From Halomicrobium urmianum (GTDB lineage: Archaea > Halobacteriota > Halobacteria > Halobacteriales > Haloarculaceae), in assembly GCF_020217425.1 (NCBI RefSeq), contig NZ_CP084090.1, positions 3,162,001-3,226,000 of the forward strand: DNA of 64,000 nucleotides, read 5' to 3'. Position 1 is the stretch's first letter, and the number at the start of each line of letters is the position of its first letter. Positions 43,504 through 51,988 of the stretch are shown piece by piece. Below the pieces are notes generated by a model. The model was given only the letters and a program-made list of their open reading frames with translations. It did not search any database and had not been told where the DNA came from. Made by a program: the position numbers and the translations under genes.

Positions 43504-45420
43504 TCAGTCCTGCTCGGGTTCGCTGGTGGACTGCGAGGGGCCGCCGGAGAAGACGAACTCGTGTTCGGCCTCGGTCTCGAAGCGCTCGAGGATGTCGCCC
43601 AGCGGGCGGGCGTAGCGCTTGAGCCGCTCGGCGCGCGAGGAGACCTCGTTCAGCTCGGCGGCCTGCTCCTCGGCGGCACCGGCGACGTTCTCGGACTCGG
43701 CCATCATGCCCTCGCTGGTGTCGGCAGCGTCCTGCAGTTCGGTGGCGACGGAGCGGAAGCCCTCCAGCGCGTCGCTCACGTCGACGTCGGCCTCCGACTC
43801 CAGGTCTTCGAGGCTGGCGACGAGTTCGTCGAGGTCCTCGGAGATGGCGCGGAGGCGGTCCTGCTGGTCGTAGGCGTCGTCGGAGATCTTCTGGATGGAC
43901 TCGGCGACCTGTTCGGAGGCGTCGCGGACGGACTCGGCGCTCTCGAGGACGACGTCGCTGGAGTCGGCCACCTCGTCGGAGAAGCTCTTGAGCTGGCCGG
44001 TCGTCTTCTCCAGTTCGTTCATCATCTCGTTGAACTCCCCGGCGATCTGATCCATCGCCTCGTTCTCGCCGTCGGTGTCCATGCGGCTGGTCATGTCGCC
44101 GGCGGCGGTCTCCCCCATGACGGCGCTGAACTCCTCGGCCTTCTCCTGGAGGTAGTTGTTCATCTCCATGGCCTCGGCGCGGGAGACCTCGGCCTCCTTG
44201 CGGGCCTTCTCGGCCTCCTCGATCTGTCGCTTCAGCGAGTCGCGCATGTCGGCGAACCCGTCGTACAGCTGGCCGATGTTGTCGATCCGCGCGGAGGCGA
44301 TCTCGACGTCGAGGTTTCCATCGCGCATCTCGTCGGCCTTGCGCCGGAGCCGATCGATCGAGGTAGCGGTGTTGTAGCCCAGCGCGATGCCGACGCCGCC
44401 GATCATGACGACGGCGGCCAGCGTCGCAAGGATGCCGCCCCGCTCGATGTCGTTCACCCAGCCGAAGACGGCCGATTCGGGCGCGTGGACGAGGACGACC
44501 CAGTCGGTCGACGGGACCGGCGCGTACCCGACCGTGTACGGCTCGTCGAGGACGTTCTCGTTGGGTTCCATCGAGGCGGTGACGCCCGCCGCGGCGTGTT
44601 CACCGTGCCCGCCGTGGCCGTCGCCGCCGCCGTGCTCGCGCAGGTGATTCGCCTCCTGGATCGGTCCGTCGGCCTCGCCGTTGCTGTACGACTGCAGCAC
44701 CTCGCTGCCGACGCCGTGGCCCTCGCGGGCCTCGTCGATCATGATCGTCCCGTCGCTGGCGACGACCTGCGTGAAGCCGCCGCTGGCTCGTTCCGCGCCC
44801 TGCAGGTCGTCGGCGATACCGTGGGGGTCGTACTCGATCAGCAGGAACCGGTTGTCGGACGCCGAGACGGGGCTGAGGAAGCCGACGACCGGACCGACGT
44901 CGGTCAGATACACCTCGGACATCCGGACGTCACTCGACTGGGAGAAGTTCTGGTTGGCGAGCCAGTCCCGGTTGACCTCGCTCGCGGGGGTACCGCTGTT
45001 GAGCGAGGTGCTCGCCTCGATGCTCGTCCCGGAGATGGAGCTCTCGACCACGTGGATAGCGCTGACCTCGGCGGGCAACTCGGACTGCTCGTTCCGGAGC
45101 GCCACCTCGAGCCCCTCGTCCCCCGCCCAGACGTCCTGGTTGGAGACGAGGCTCGTCGTCAGTCGATTCTGCCCGATCCACTGTTCGACCAGGTCGGCCT
45201 CCTGGCCGGCCACGTTCTGGTACTCCGCCTGGACGTTGGCCTGCGTCTGGCTCTTGACCTCCTGGGTCGCCGCGATGCCGATGACCCCGATGGAGAGGGC
45301 CATCACCACGAGGACGATGCCGAACTTCAGGGCGAAGCTTCGCCTGACGACGTCCGGCGTCACCCCCTGGAGGACCGATTCCTCGGCTCGTTCTACCCCG
45401 GAACTCCCCTCCCCGGCCAT
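43504..45420 (-). CDS. Membrane transducer-like protein with Cache-like sensor and HAMP, lacking the CheA/CheW tip
   Basis: 638 residues from ATG 45420. TM1 is about 31-51 (FGIVLVVMALSIGVIGIAAT), an external Cache-like sensor spans about 55-320 with a His-rich loop (HGGGDGHGGHGEH), TM2 is about 327-348, and HAMP follows (NTATSIDRLRRKADEMRDGN). The cytoplasmic part is a long coiled coil with a HAMP-like repeat (SRMDTDGENEAMDQIAGEFN). The conserved signalling hairpin of chemoreceptors, clearly present in the protein at 15654, is absent; at that place is DDAYDQQDRLRAISEDLDEL. It may not join chemotaxis arrays but act on another partner. The His cluster could bind metal. Confidence 0.7.
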   Translation of the reverse strand: MAGEGSSGVERAEESVLQGVTPDVVRRSFALKFGIVLVVMALSIGVIGIAATQEVKSQTQANVQAEYQNVAGQEADLVEQWIGQNRLTTSLVSNQDVWAGDEGLEVALRNEQSELPAEVSAIHVVESSISGTSIEASTSLNSGTPASEVNRDWLANQNFSQSSDVRMSEVYLTDVGPVVGFLSPVSASDNRFLLIEYDPHGIADDLQGAERASGGFTQVVASDGTIMIDEAREGHGVGSEVLQSYSNGEADGPIQEANHLREHGGGDGHGGHGEHAAAGVTASMEPNENVLDEPYTVGYAPVPSTDWVVLVHAPESAVFGWVNDIERGGILATLAAVVMIGGVGIALGYNTATSIDRLRRKADEMRDGNLDVEIASARIDNIGQLYDGFADMRDSLKRQIEEAEKARKEAEVSRAEAMEMNNYLQEKAEEFSAVMGETAAGDMTSRMDTDGENEAMDQIAGEFNEMMNELEKTTGQLKSFSDEVADSSDVVLESAESVRDASEQVAESIQKISDDAYDQQDRLRAISEDLDELVASLEDLESEADVDVSDALEGFRSVATELQDAADTSEGMMAESENVAGAAEEQAAELNEVSSRAERLKRYARPLGDILERFETEAEHEFVFSGGPSQSTSEPEQD

Positions 45421-45678
45421 CACCGGGTCACCCCGCGTTCACCGGTATCGGCGGTTCCAGAACCACTCGACCGTTCAACTGCCGCTGGTCGACGCGTCGT
45501 CCCACAGTCCATAGGTTTGTGTGCAGAATTAGTTCACATAAGCCTTTGGAGCGTTACATCTGTGAATCAGTCGATTGCCCGACGTATCCGCGGACCGGGA
45601 GACGGCCCGGGTGGCCCGGGGCGAACGCGGCCGGTGAGCGTGAACCTGAGACGAGCGCGCCCGGTGAGTTCGAGGGGA

Positions 45679-45684
45679 TTTATA
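45679..45684 (+). promoter_or_regulatory. TATA box of the KDG kinase gene
   Basis: TTTATA lies 27-28 bases before GTG 45709, giving a leaderless mRNA that begins at the GTG. The rest of the intergenic region 45421-45708 holds a promoter-like AATTAGTTCACATAAG patch (45528-45543) for the minus-strand transducer gene. Confidence 0.6.
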
Positions 45685-45708
45685 CTGACCCGCGGCCCAC
45701 GGGCGCAC

Positions 45709-46662
45709 GTGACTGACCTCGTCACCTTCGGGGAGACGATGCTCCGCCTCTCCCCGCCCGACGGCGAACGCATCGAGACGGCCGATCAGTACGACGTCCA
45801 CGTTGCGGGGGCCGAGAGCAACGTCGCGACGGCGGCCCAGCGGCTCGGGCTGGATACCGCCTGGACGTCGAAGATTCCGGACTCGCCGCCGGGCCGGAAG
45901 GTCGCCAACGAACTCCGCAGCCACGGCGTCACCGTCGACGTCGTCTGGAGCGACGAGGGCCGGCAGGGCGCCTACTACCTCGAGAAGGCCGAAGCCCCGC
46001 GGGGCAACAACGTCATCTACGACCGGCAGGACGCCGCCGTGACGACCGCCAGCACGGAGGAGCTTCCGGTCGACCGAGTCGAGTCGGCCGAGGCCTTCCA
46101 CACGACTGGCATCACGCCGGCGCTGTCCGACCGGCTCGAGGAGACGACGGCGGACCTGCTGGCCGCCGCGCAGGACGCCGGGACCACGACGTCGTTCGAC
46201 CTCAACTACCGCTCGAAGCTCTGGGAGCCCGCCGAGGCCCGCGAGGTCCTCGAGGACCTGTTCCCGGACGTCGACGTCCTCGTGGTAGCCGAGCGCGACG
46301 CCGAGAACGTCCTCGACCGGAGCGGCGACGCCGAGTCCATCGCCCGCGGTCTGGCCGACGACTTCGGCATCGACGTCACAGTCGTCACGCGCGGGTCGCG
46401 CGGCGCGCTCGCGCTCGCAGACGGGGACGTGTACGAACAGCCGACGTTCGAGGCGAGCAACGCCCACCCCGTCGGCACGGGCGACTCCTTCGTCGGCGGA
46501 TTCCTCTCACAGTACGTGCGGGGCGCGGACGTCCCGGACGGTCTCGAGTACGGCGCTGCGACCGCCGCGCTGAAGCGGTCGGTACCCGGCGACCTCGCCG
46601 TCGTGACCGCCGACGAGGTCGAGGCGGTCATCGAGGGCGGCACCGCCGAGATCTCGCGGTAG
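45709..46662 (+). CDS. kdgK: 2-keto-3-deoxygluconate kinase (PfkB family)
   Basis: 317 residues from GTG 45709, VTDLVTFGETMLRLSPPDGE. The long upstream frame is a shadow of the transducer gene. PfkB features are AGAESNVATAAQRLG (sugar site), FDLNYRSKLWEP (a KDG-kinase hallmark) and GTGDSFVGGFLSQY (catalytic Asp in the anion hole). It phosphorylates KDG to KDPG, the committed step of the haloarchaeal semi-phosphorylative Entner-Doudoroff pathway. Pyruvate kinase follows 131 bases downstream under its own promoter. Confidence 0.85.
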   Translation: MTDLVTFGETMLRLSPPDGERIETADQYDVHVAGAESNVATAAQRLGLDTAWTSKIPDSPPGRKVANELRSHGVTVDVVWSDEGRQGAYYLEKAEAPRGNNVIYDRQDAAVTTASTEELPVDRVESAEAFHTTGITPALSDRLEETTADLLAAAQDAGTTTSFDLNYRSKLWEPAEAREVLEDLFPDVDVLVVAERDAENVLDRSGDAESIARGLADDFGIDVTVVTRGSRGALALADGDVYEQPTFEASNAHPVGTGDSFVGGFLSQYVRGADVPDGLEYGAATAALKRSVPGDLAVVTADEVEAVIEGGTAEISR

Positions 46663-46728
46663 CGTCCGTCCGATCGCCGGACGGGAGCGGGACGGCTCAC
46701 CGACAGGACGGTGACGGGTCGCCAACGC

Positions 46729-46736
46729 TTTTATCC
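46729..46736 (+). promoter_or_regulatory. TATA box of the pyk transcript
   Basis: TTTTATCC is centred about 25 bases before the upstream ATG at 46757, which places the transcript start at or next to that ATG. Confidence 0.5.
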
Positions 46737-46756
46737 CCACCGTCGTAGCTCACGCT

Positions 46757-46801
46757 ATGAACGGTTGCGTCGCCCATCGAGGAGGGCACAGCGATGCGTA
46801 G
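46757..46801 (+). CDS. 14-residue leaderless upstream ORF overlapping pyk
   Basis: MNGCVAHRGGHSDA then TAG at 46799-46801. Its ATG is at the predicted transcript start and its stop lies eight bases into pyk in another frame. The pyk ribosome binding site is inside it. Ribosomes that begin on this leaderless ORF would pass over the pyk start, so it may tune pyk translation. Confidence 0.4.
   Translation: MNGCVAHRGGHSDA
46779..46786 (+). promoter_or_regulatory. Shine-Dalgarno sequence of pyk
   Basis: GAGGAGGG lies seven bases before the pyk ATG at 46794. It is a strong match to the archaeal 16S 3' end and fixes the start; most other genes in the window lack such a site. Confidence 0.65.
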
Positions 46802-48542
46802 CGCGAAGATCGTCTGCACGATCGGACCGGCCTCGGAGTCCGTCGAGACGATGACGGAGCTGGCCGAGGCGGGGATGTCGGTCGCGCGGCTCAACGCCAG
46901 CCACGGCTCGCCGGAGCACCGCAGGGAGATGATCGACCGCATCCGGGAGGTCGACGCGACGACCGACGAGCCCGTCGCGGCGATGCTGGACATGCCCGGT
47001 CCCGAGGTCCGGACGGCGGCGATCCGCGACGAGATCCACCTCGAGGAGGGGTCGACGGTCCGGTTCGTCGAGGGCGACGAGGCGACCCCCGAGGAGGTCG
47101 GGCTCTCGGTGTCGATCGAGTCCGTCGAACCGGGCGACCGCGTGCTGCTGGACGACGGGCGCATCGAGACGACCGTCGAGCGCGTCGAGGACGGGACCGT
47201 CTACGCACACGTCGAGAGCGGCGGCGAACTCGGGGCCCGGAAGGGCGTCAACGTCCCCGGCGTCGACCTGGACCTGCCGACGATCACCGACAACGACAGG
47301 GCGGAACTGGACGTGGCCGCCGAGAAGGAGCCCGACTTCGTCGCGGCCTCGTTCGTCCGCTCGGGCGAGGACATCTACGAGATCGAGTCGGAGATGGAGG
47401 AGCGGGGCATCGACATCCCGATCATCGCCAAGATCGAGCGCGCGGGCGCGGTCGAGAACCTCGACTCCATCGTCGACGCCGCCTACGGCGTGATGGTCGC
47501 CCGCGGCGACCTCGGGGTGGAGTGTCCCCTCGAGGACGTCCCGATCATCCAGAAGCGGATCATCCGGAAGTGCAACGAGGCGGGCGTGCCGGTCATCACG
47601 GCCACGGAGATGCTCGACTCGATGATCGAGTCGCGCCGACCGACCCGCGCCGAGACCTCCGACGTGGCCAACGCCGTCCTCGACGGGACGGACGCGGTCA
47701 TGCTCTCCGGGGAGACGGCCATCGGCGACCACCCGGTCCGCGTCGTCGAGACGATGGACAGCATCGTCCGCTACATCGAGGGCAGCGACGAGTACGCGGA
47801 GACCCGTGAGCAGCGCGTGCCCGCTGCCGACAACACGCGGACCGACGCGCTGGCCCGCTCGGCCCGCTTCCTGGCGCGGGACATCGGCGCCTCCGCGGTC
47901 GTCGCCGCCTCCGAGTCCGGCTACACCGCCCAGAAGGCGGCCAAGTTCCGGCCGTCGATCCCCGTGGTCGCGACCACGCCCAGCGAGCGGGTCCGCCGGC
48001 AGCTCGCCCTGAGCTGGGGCATCATCCCGGTGACGACGGAGTACACCAGCGGGGGCGCCGACGACGTCATCCAGAACGCCGTCCAGTCGGCGCTGGACAC
48101 GCGCGCCGCCGAGGGCGGGGACACCGTCGTCGTCCTCTCGGGCATGATGACCGAGCTGGAGGGGATCAACACGGCCAACATGCTGAAGGTCCACGTCGCC
48201 GCCGAGACCATCGCCCGGGGTCGGTCCGTCGTCGACGGCCTCGTCACAGGCCCGATCCACCACGCGCCGGACGGCGACCTGACCGACGTGCCCGAGGGCG
48301 CGGTCGTCTCGGTCCCCGCGGGCTTCGAGGGTGAGTTCGCCGGCGACCCCGAGTCGATCGGCGGCCTCGTCGACGCTCACGAGGGCATGACGAGCTACGC
48401 CGCCATCGTCGCGCGCGAACTGGGGATCCCGATGATCTCCGACGTCGACCTGCCGGACGTGGCCGACGGCACCGTCGTCACGCTCGACGCCGAGCGGGGC
48501 GTCCTCTACGAGGACGCCGTCGGTGAGCGGGGCCGGAACTGA
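46794..48542 (+). CDS. pyk: Pyruvate kinase
   Basis: 582 residues, MRSAKIVCTIGPASESVETM. Barrel motifs are ARLNASHGSPEHRREM, IIAKIERAGAVENLDSIV (catalytic Lys), GVMVARGDLGVECPLEDVP and VITATEMLDSMIESRRPTRA. After the C domain (about 355-475) there is an extra about 100-residue PEP-utilising swivelling domain with AHEGMTSYAAIVARELGIP, usual in haloarchaeal enzymes. It converts PEP and ADP to pyruvate and ATP. Expression is under a leaderless-uORF promoter with an internal Shine-Dalgarno site. Confidence 0.95.
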   Translation: MRSAKIVCTIGPASESVETMTELAEAGMSVARLNASHGSPEHRREMIDRIREVDATTDEPVAAMLDMPGPEVRTAAIRDEIHLEEGSTVRFVEGDEATPEEVGLSVSIESVEPGDRVLLDDGRIETTVERVEDGTVYAHVESGGELGARKGVNVPGVDLDLPTITDNDRAELDVAAEKEPDFVAASFVRSGEDIYEIESEMEERGIDIPIIAKIERAGAVENLDSIVDAAYGVMVARGDLGVECPLEDVPIIQKRIIRKCNEAGVPVITATEMLDSMIESRRPTRAETSDVANAVLDGTDAVMLSGETAIGDHPVRVVETMDSIVRYIEGSDEYAETREQRVPAADNTRTDALARSARFLARDIGASAVVAASESGYTAQKAAKFRPSIPVVATTPSERVRRQLALSWGIIPVTTEYTSGGADDVIQNAVQSALDTRAAEGGDTVVVLSGMMTELEGINTANMLKVHVAAETIARGRSVVDGLVTGPIHHAPDGDLTDVPEGAVVSVPAGFEGEFAGDPESIGGLVDAHEGMTSYAAIVARELGIPMISDVDLPDVADGTVVTLDAERGVLYEDAVGERGRN

Positions 48543-48671
48543 TCCGGATCTCGATCCGCCGCGGGGAGGCTTTCGTCCCGCGGTAGTGGCCACTTTATCC
48601 GCAGGTACGCGCCGCCGGGGCCGCGCAAGATATGTGTAGTTAAGTAGCGGACGGCCGACCGCTCAGGTACA

Positions 48672-49634
48672 ATGGCCGCTTACGCAGGGGTCGACCTCGG
48701 CGCGACCAACGTCCGCGCCGTCGTCGGCGACGAGTCCGGTCGGGAACTGGGCTCGTCGGCCGGCGGGACGCCGCGTGGCCCCAACGGGATCGCCGTCACC
48801 GAGGCCGTTCTGGAGACGCTCCGGGACGCCTGTGAAGACGCCGACGTCGCGCCCGGTTCGATCGAGGCCGCCGGTATCGGTTCGATCGGTCCGCTCGACC
48901 TGGCCGGCGGCGCCGTCGACAACCCCGCGAACCTGCCCGACACCATCGACCGGATTCCGCTGACTGGCCCGGTCGGCGAACTCATCGACTCCGATCGGGT
49001 CTACCTCCACAACGACACCACCGCCGGCGTGATCGGCGAGCGCTACTTCAGCGACCGTAACCCCGACGACATGGTCTACCTGACCATCTCGTCGGGCATC
49101 GGCGCCGGCGTCTGCGTCGACGGCTGCATCCTCGGTGGCTGGGACGGCAACGTCGGCGAGGTCGGCCACATGACGATCGACCCCACCGGACTGATGACCT
49201 GTGGCTGCGGTGCCGAGGGCCACTGGGAGGCGTACTGCTCCGGGAACAACATCCCCCGCTACGCCACCGCGCTGCACCGCGAGGACCCCGTGCCCACGGA
49301 GCTCCCGGTCGACGACGGCGACTTCGGCGCGGCGGAGGTCTTCGCCGCCGCCAAGCGGGGCGACGACTTTGCCGAGTACGTCATCGAGCAGGTGGGACAC
49401 CTCAACGCGATCGGCATCGCCAACATCGTCAACTCCTACGCCCCGCTGGTCATCTACGTCGGGGGCGCCGTGGCGCTGAACAATCCCGACGCGGTCCTCG
49501 AACCGATCCGCGAGGAGATCCCGCCGAACCTGATGGCGAACCTCCCCGACGTCAAGCTGACTCAGCTTGGCGACGACGTCGTCGTGATGGGCGCGCTCGC
49601 GTCGGCCATCACGGGCGGCACCGGCGAGCGATAG
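48672..49634 (+). CDS. ROK-family sugar kinase (glucokinase-like)
   Basis: 320 residues. The start AAYAGVDLGATNVRAVVGD is the phosphate-binding loop, HNDTTAGVIGE carries the catalytic Asp (D115), and GEVGHMTID holds the sugar-binding Glu and metal His. The zinc motif CGCGAEGHWE (177-186) has His where the ROK consensus C-x-C-G-x-x-G-C-x-E has the third Cys. Haloarchaeal glucokinases belong to this family; together with kdgK and pyk it fits a hexose-degradation cluster. TAGTTAAG (48637-48644) is the likely TATA box. Confidence 0.8.
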   Translation: MAAYAGVDLGATNVRAVVGDESGRELGSSAGGTPRGPNGIAVTEAVLETLRDACEDADVAPGSIEAAGIGSIGPLDLAGGAVDNPANLPDTIDRIPLTGPVGELIDSDRVYLHNDTTAGVIGERYFSDRNPDDMVYLTISSGIGAGVCVDGCILGGWDGNVGEVGHMTIDPTGLMTCGCGAEGHWEAYCSGNNIPRYATALHREDPVPTELPVDDGDFGAAEVFAAAKRGDDFAEYVIEQVGHLNAIGIANIVNSYAPLVIYVGGAVALNNPDAVLEPIREEIPPNLMANLPDVKLTQLGDDVVVMGALASAITGGTGER

Positions 49635-49675
49635 GGGACGCCGCCGACGACCGCAGTCGCTCCCGGCCGCCGGGG

Positions 49676-50848
49676 TCACTGCTGGAGGTCGTACAGCCGG
49701 CGGAACGCCGTCGGCGGGAACCGCAGCTCGACGCGGCTGGGCGGTCGACCGCGCCCGTCCCACTCCTCGGACTGGACGCGCTCGACGACCCCGATCTCGG
49801 CCATCTCGTAGAGGAAGCGCTTGACGGTCCCCGGCGACAGGTCGACGTCGGGGTCCGAGCTGACGGCCTCGGTCGTCGCGGTGACCGAGGCGCGGTCGTC
49901 GGCGTCGAGGTCGACGAGCTTGCGCAGGACGACCAGTCTGTTGTCCGGGAGCGCGAACACCCTGCCCAGCGAGACGCAGGGCTCGGGCACCTCCTCGATG
50001 GCCTCGGCGACGTCGTCGTCACCGAGCGCGCTCCGACCGGCGCGGTCGGCGCGGTCGGCCGCGACGAAGACGACCGCCAGCGCGTCGTGGGCGTTGCCGT
50101 CCGCCCACTCGGCGACGCGACGCGCCAGCGCGTGGTCGACCGCCCGCCGGGCGAGTCCCGCCGACATGCGCGCCATCAGGAGGTCGACCAGCGCCTGTCG
50201 GCGGTACGGGTCGACCTGGACGGCCGACGCCGTGTACCTGGTCAGCGCCACGTCGTCGGGATCGGCCCGCCCGACGGCGAGCCAGCTCACGTTGCTCGGC
50301 AGGCTCGCGAAGCGGTCGATCAGCTCGTCGGCCCCGGCGGTCCCGGGCCCGTCGACGTGATCGACGGCGACGACGGCTCCGGGTGACGCTCCCAGCACGT
50401 CGTGCAACCGGTCGCGGAGCTCGTCGGTGCTGATCCCGTGCTCGGGAACCGTCCCCTCGACGAGGGCGTCGAGGACCGCGTGGTAGAACTCGAACTCGCT
50501 CGCCGTCGACCGCCCGTCGACGTAGACGAACCGCGGGGCCGCCCGGGTCGCCGCGCGGGTGCTGGTGTGGATCACCGAGCCCCGGTCGCCGCACAGTCGT
50601 TCGAGCTCGGCGAACAGGGCCGTGACGACGGCGGACTTCCCGGCACCCGCGGGTCCGTACAGGTACGCGTTCGGCGGGAGCGACCCGTCGAACACCGGAT
50701 CGAGGTGATCGAGGAGGCGCTCGAGGACGGGACCGCGGTCCGAGGGCTCGTCGACGTGGGCGACGGGCGACAGCGACTCGTAGTCCCGGATCAGGCGCGG
50801 CTGGCCGTCCCGGCGCTGGCGTCGCTTGATTCTCGCTTCGATGTCCAT
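49676..50848 (-). CDS. Orc1/Cdc6-like AAA+ ATPase with altered Walker B
   Basis: 390 residues. AYLYGPAGAGKSAVVTALF is Walker A (65-72), but the Walker B position reads AVVAVDHVDG with His in place of the catalytic Glu (H164). A winged-helix C-terminus is present (about 300-390, SPGTVKRFLYEMAEIGVVER). It is a diverged member of the haloarchaeal Orc1/Cdc6 set. ATP hydrolysis may be weak. The short upstream gap (50849-50922) shows no origin recognition box repeats. It may serve a plasmid-like or regulatory role. Confidence 0.75.
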   Translation of the reverse strand: MDIEARIKRRQRRDGQPRLIRDYESLSPVAHVDEPSDRGPVLERLLDHLDPVFDGSLPPNAYLYGPAGAGKSAVVTALFAELERLCGDRGSVIHTSTRAATRAAPRFVYVDGRSTASEFEFYHAVLDALVEGTVPEHGISTDELRDRLHDVLGASPGAVVAVDHVDGPGTAGADELIDRFASLPSNVSWLAVGRADPDDVALTRYTASAVQVDPYRRQALVDLLMARMSAGLARRAVDHALARRVAEWADGNAHDALAVVFVAADRADRAGRSALGDDDVAEAIEEVPEPCVSLGRVFALPDNRLVVLRKLVDLDADDRASVTATTEAVSSDPDVDLSPGTVKRFLYEMAEIGVVERVQSEEWDGRGRPPSRVELRFPPTAFRRLYDLQQ

Positions 50849-50922
50849 CCTTGTGTGGTCGGGTACCGGTAGTCTGGTGACGACGTACTAAATTCGGTCG
50901 CCTGCCGCCGGTGCGGGGTGGA

Positions 50923-51987
50923 TCAGAGGTACCCCGCGTTCGGCAGGACGCCGATCGCCGCGAGGACCGCGACGACGAGCATGGCGACCGTGATGGCCAT
51001 CGCCGGCGGGTCGACGTGAGTCCCCGAGTGCGCGTAGAAGACGCGCTGGGTCAGCTCGCCCAGGAGGCCGCTGACGGCCCCGAACGCGCCGGCCGCGAGC
51101 AGCGCGGCGACGCTGCCCGCGACGGGAGCGACGACGACCGCCCCGACCGACCCGATCAGCGTGATGTGGTGGGTCACCGGGATCTTCTCGACGCCGAGGT
51201 TCAGGAACAGCAGGCTCATCGCCGAGATGGCGTAGCCGAGGAAGACGCTGCCCGTCTGGATCCAGATGTAACCGCCGAGGATCCCGCCGACGAGGCCGAC
51301 GGCCGCGACGCCCGGCCACTGATACTGGTGGGGGAGCCACGGCTCGGTCGCCAGCCGCTCGCGCTCGACCCCGCCGTCGGTGACGACGCGCGTCTCGCCG
51401 CGCTCGAAGGGGGACATGTCGAGCAGGCCGTCGCCCGCGGCGGTGCCGACGAGCGGGTAGCCGAAGGCGAGGCGAGCGAGGAAGGCGGTCGCCACGACCG
51501 ACAGCGCGATGGTGTCCGTCGGCGTCCCGATCCCGGCGCCGACCTGGTTGATCAGCATGCCGACGGCGCCGAAGACCGCGCCGACCGCGAGGATGTCCGG
51601 CTTCGTGCCGAACGCGTACAGGATGTCCTTCCCGAAGTGGTAGTCCCAGCCGTCGGGCTCCATCTCGGGGTGCTTCTTTCCGGCGTAGGCAGAGGCGGCC
51701 ACGCCGCCGGCGAAGGCGACGTGCGGGCCGGTGACCGCCCCGAAGCCGATGACGCCGGTCACGCCGACGGCCAGTTCGGCCCCGTCGAGCCCGCCGAGGG
51801 CGGCGACCTCGCGCTGGAGGATCGCGAGCCCCTCGCCGAGGAAGACCACGAAGCCCGTGAAGACGAACGCGGGGAGCGCGCCGAGCGCGGCGCCGAACGC
51901 GCCGCCGGCCAGCGCCGTGATCAGCAGCAGGACGAACTGCTCGACCTCCATCCCGACGAGCGGCACCTGGAGGAGGGCGGCGTCCAT
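50923..51987 (-). CDS. Multi-pass membrane protein of the glycerol operon, putative glycerol transporter
   Basis: 354 residues, about nine hydrophobic helices rich in Gly and Ala (for example FVLLLITALAGGAFGAALGA). A loop AGKKHPEMEPDGWDYHFGKD and a second polar loop of about 35 residues (about 190-225) break the helices. It is not an aquaporin: no NPA motifs are seen. Its ATG is one base after the glpK stop, so it is in the glpK operon. Haloferax has a similar glpK-linked membrane protein thought to move glycerol. Uptake is inferred. Confidence 0.65.
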   Translation of the reverse strand: MDAALLQVPLVGMEVEQFVLLLITALAGGAFGAALGALPAFVFTGFVVFLGEGLAILQREVAALGGLDGAELAVGVTGVIGFGAVTGPHVAFAGGVAASAYAGKKHPEMEPDGWDYHFGKDILYAFGTKPDILAVGAVFGAVGMLINQVGAGIGTPTDTIALSVVATAFLARLAFGYPLVGTAAGDGLLDMSPFERGETRVVTDGGVERERLATEPWLPHQYQWPGVAAVGLVGGILGGYIWIQTGSVFLGYAISAMSLLFLNLGVEKIPVTHHITLIGSVGAVVVAPVAGSVAALLAAGAFGAVSGLLGELTQRVFYAHSGTHVDPPAMAITVAMLVVAVLAAIGVLPNAGYL

Positions 51988-51988
51988 C

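Noticed and set aside
43561-45708. Long N-terminal extension of the KDG kinase frame
   Set aside because: It is antisense to the transducer gene; the leaderless GTG at 45709 is well supported.
50849-50922. Replication origin beside the Orc1-like gene
   Set aside because: The gap is 74 bases and lacks origin-box repeats or a long AT-rich unwinding element.
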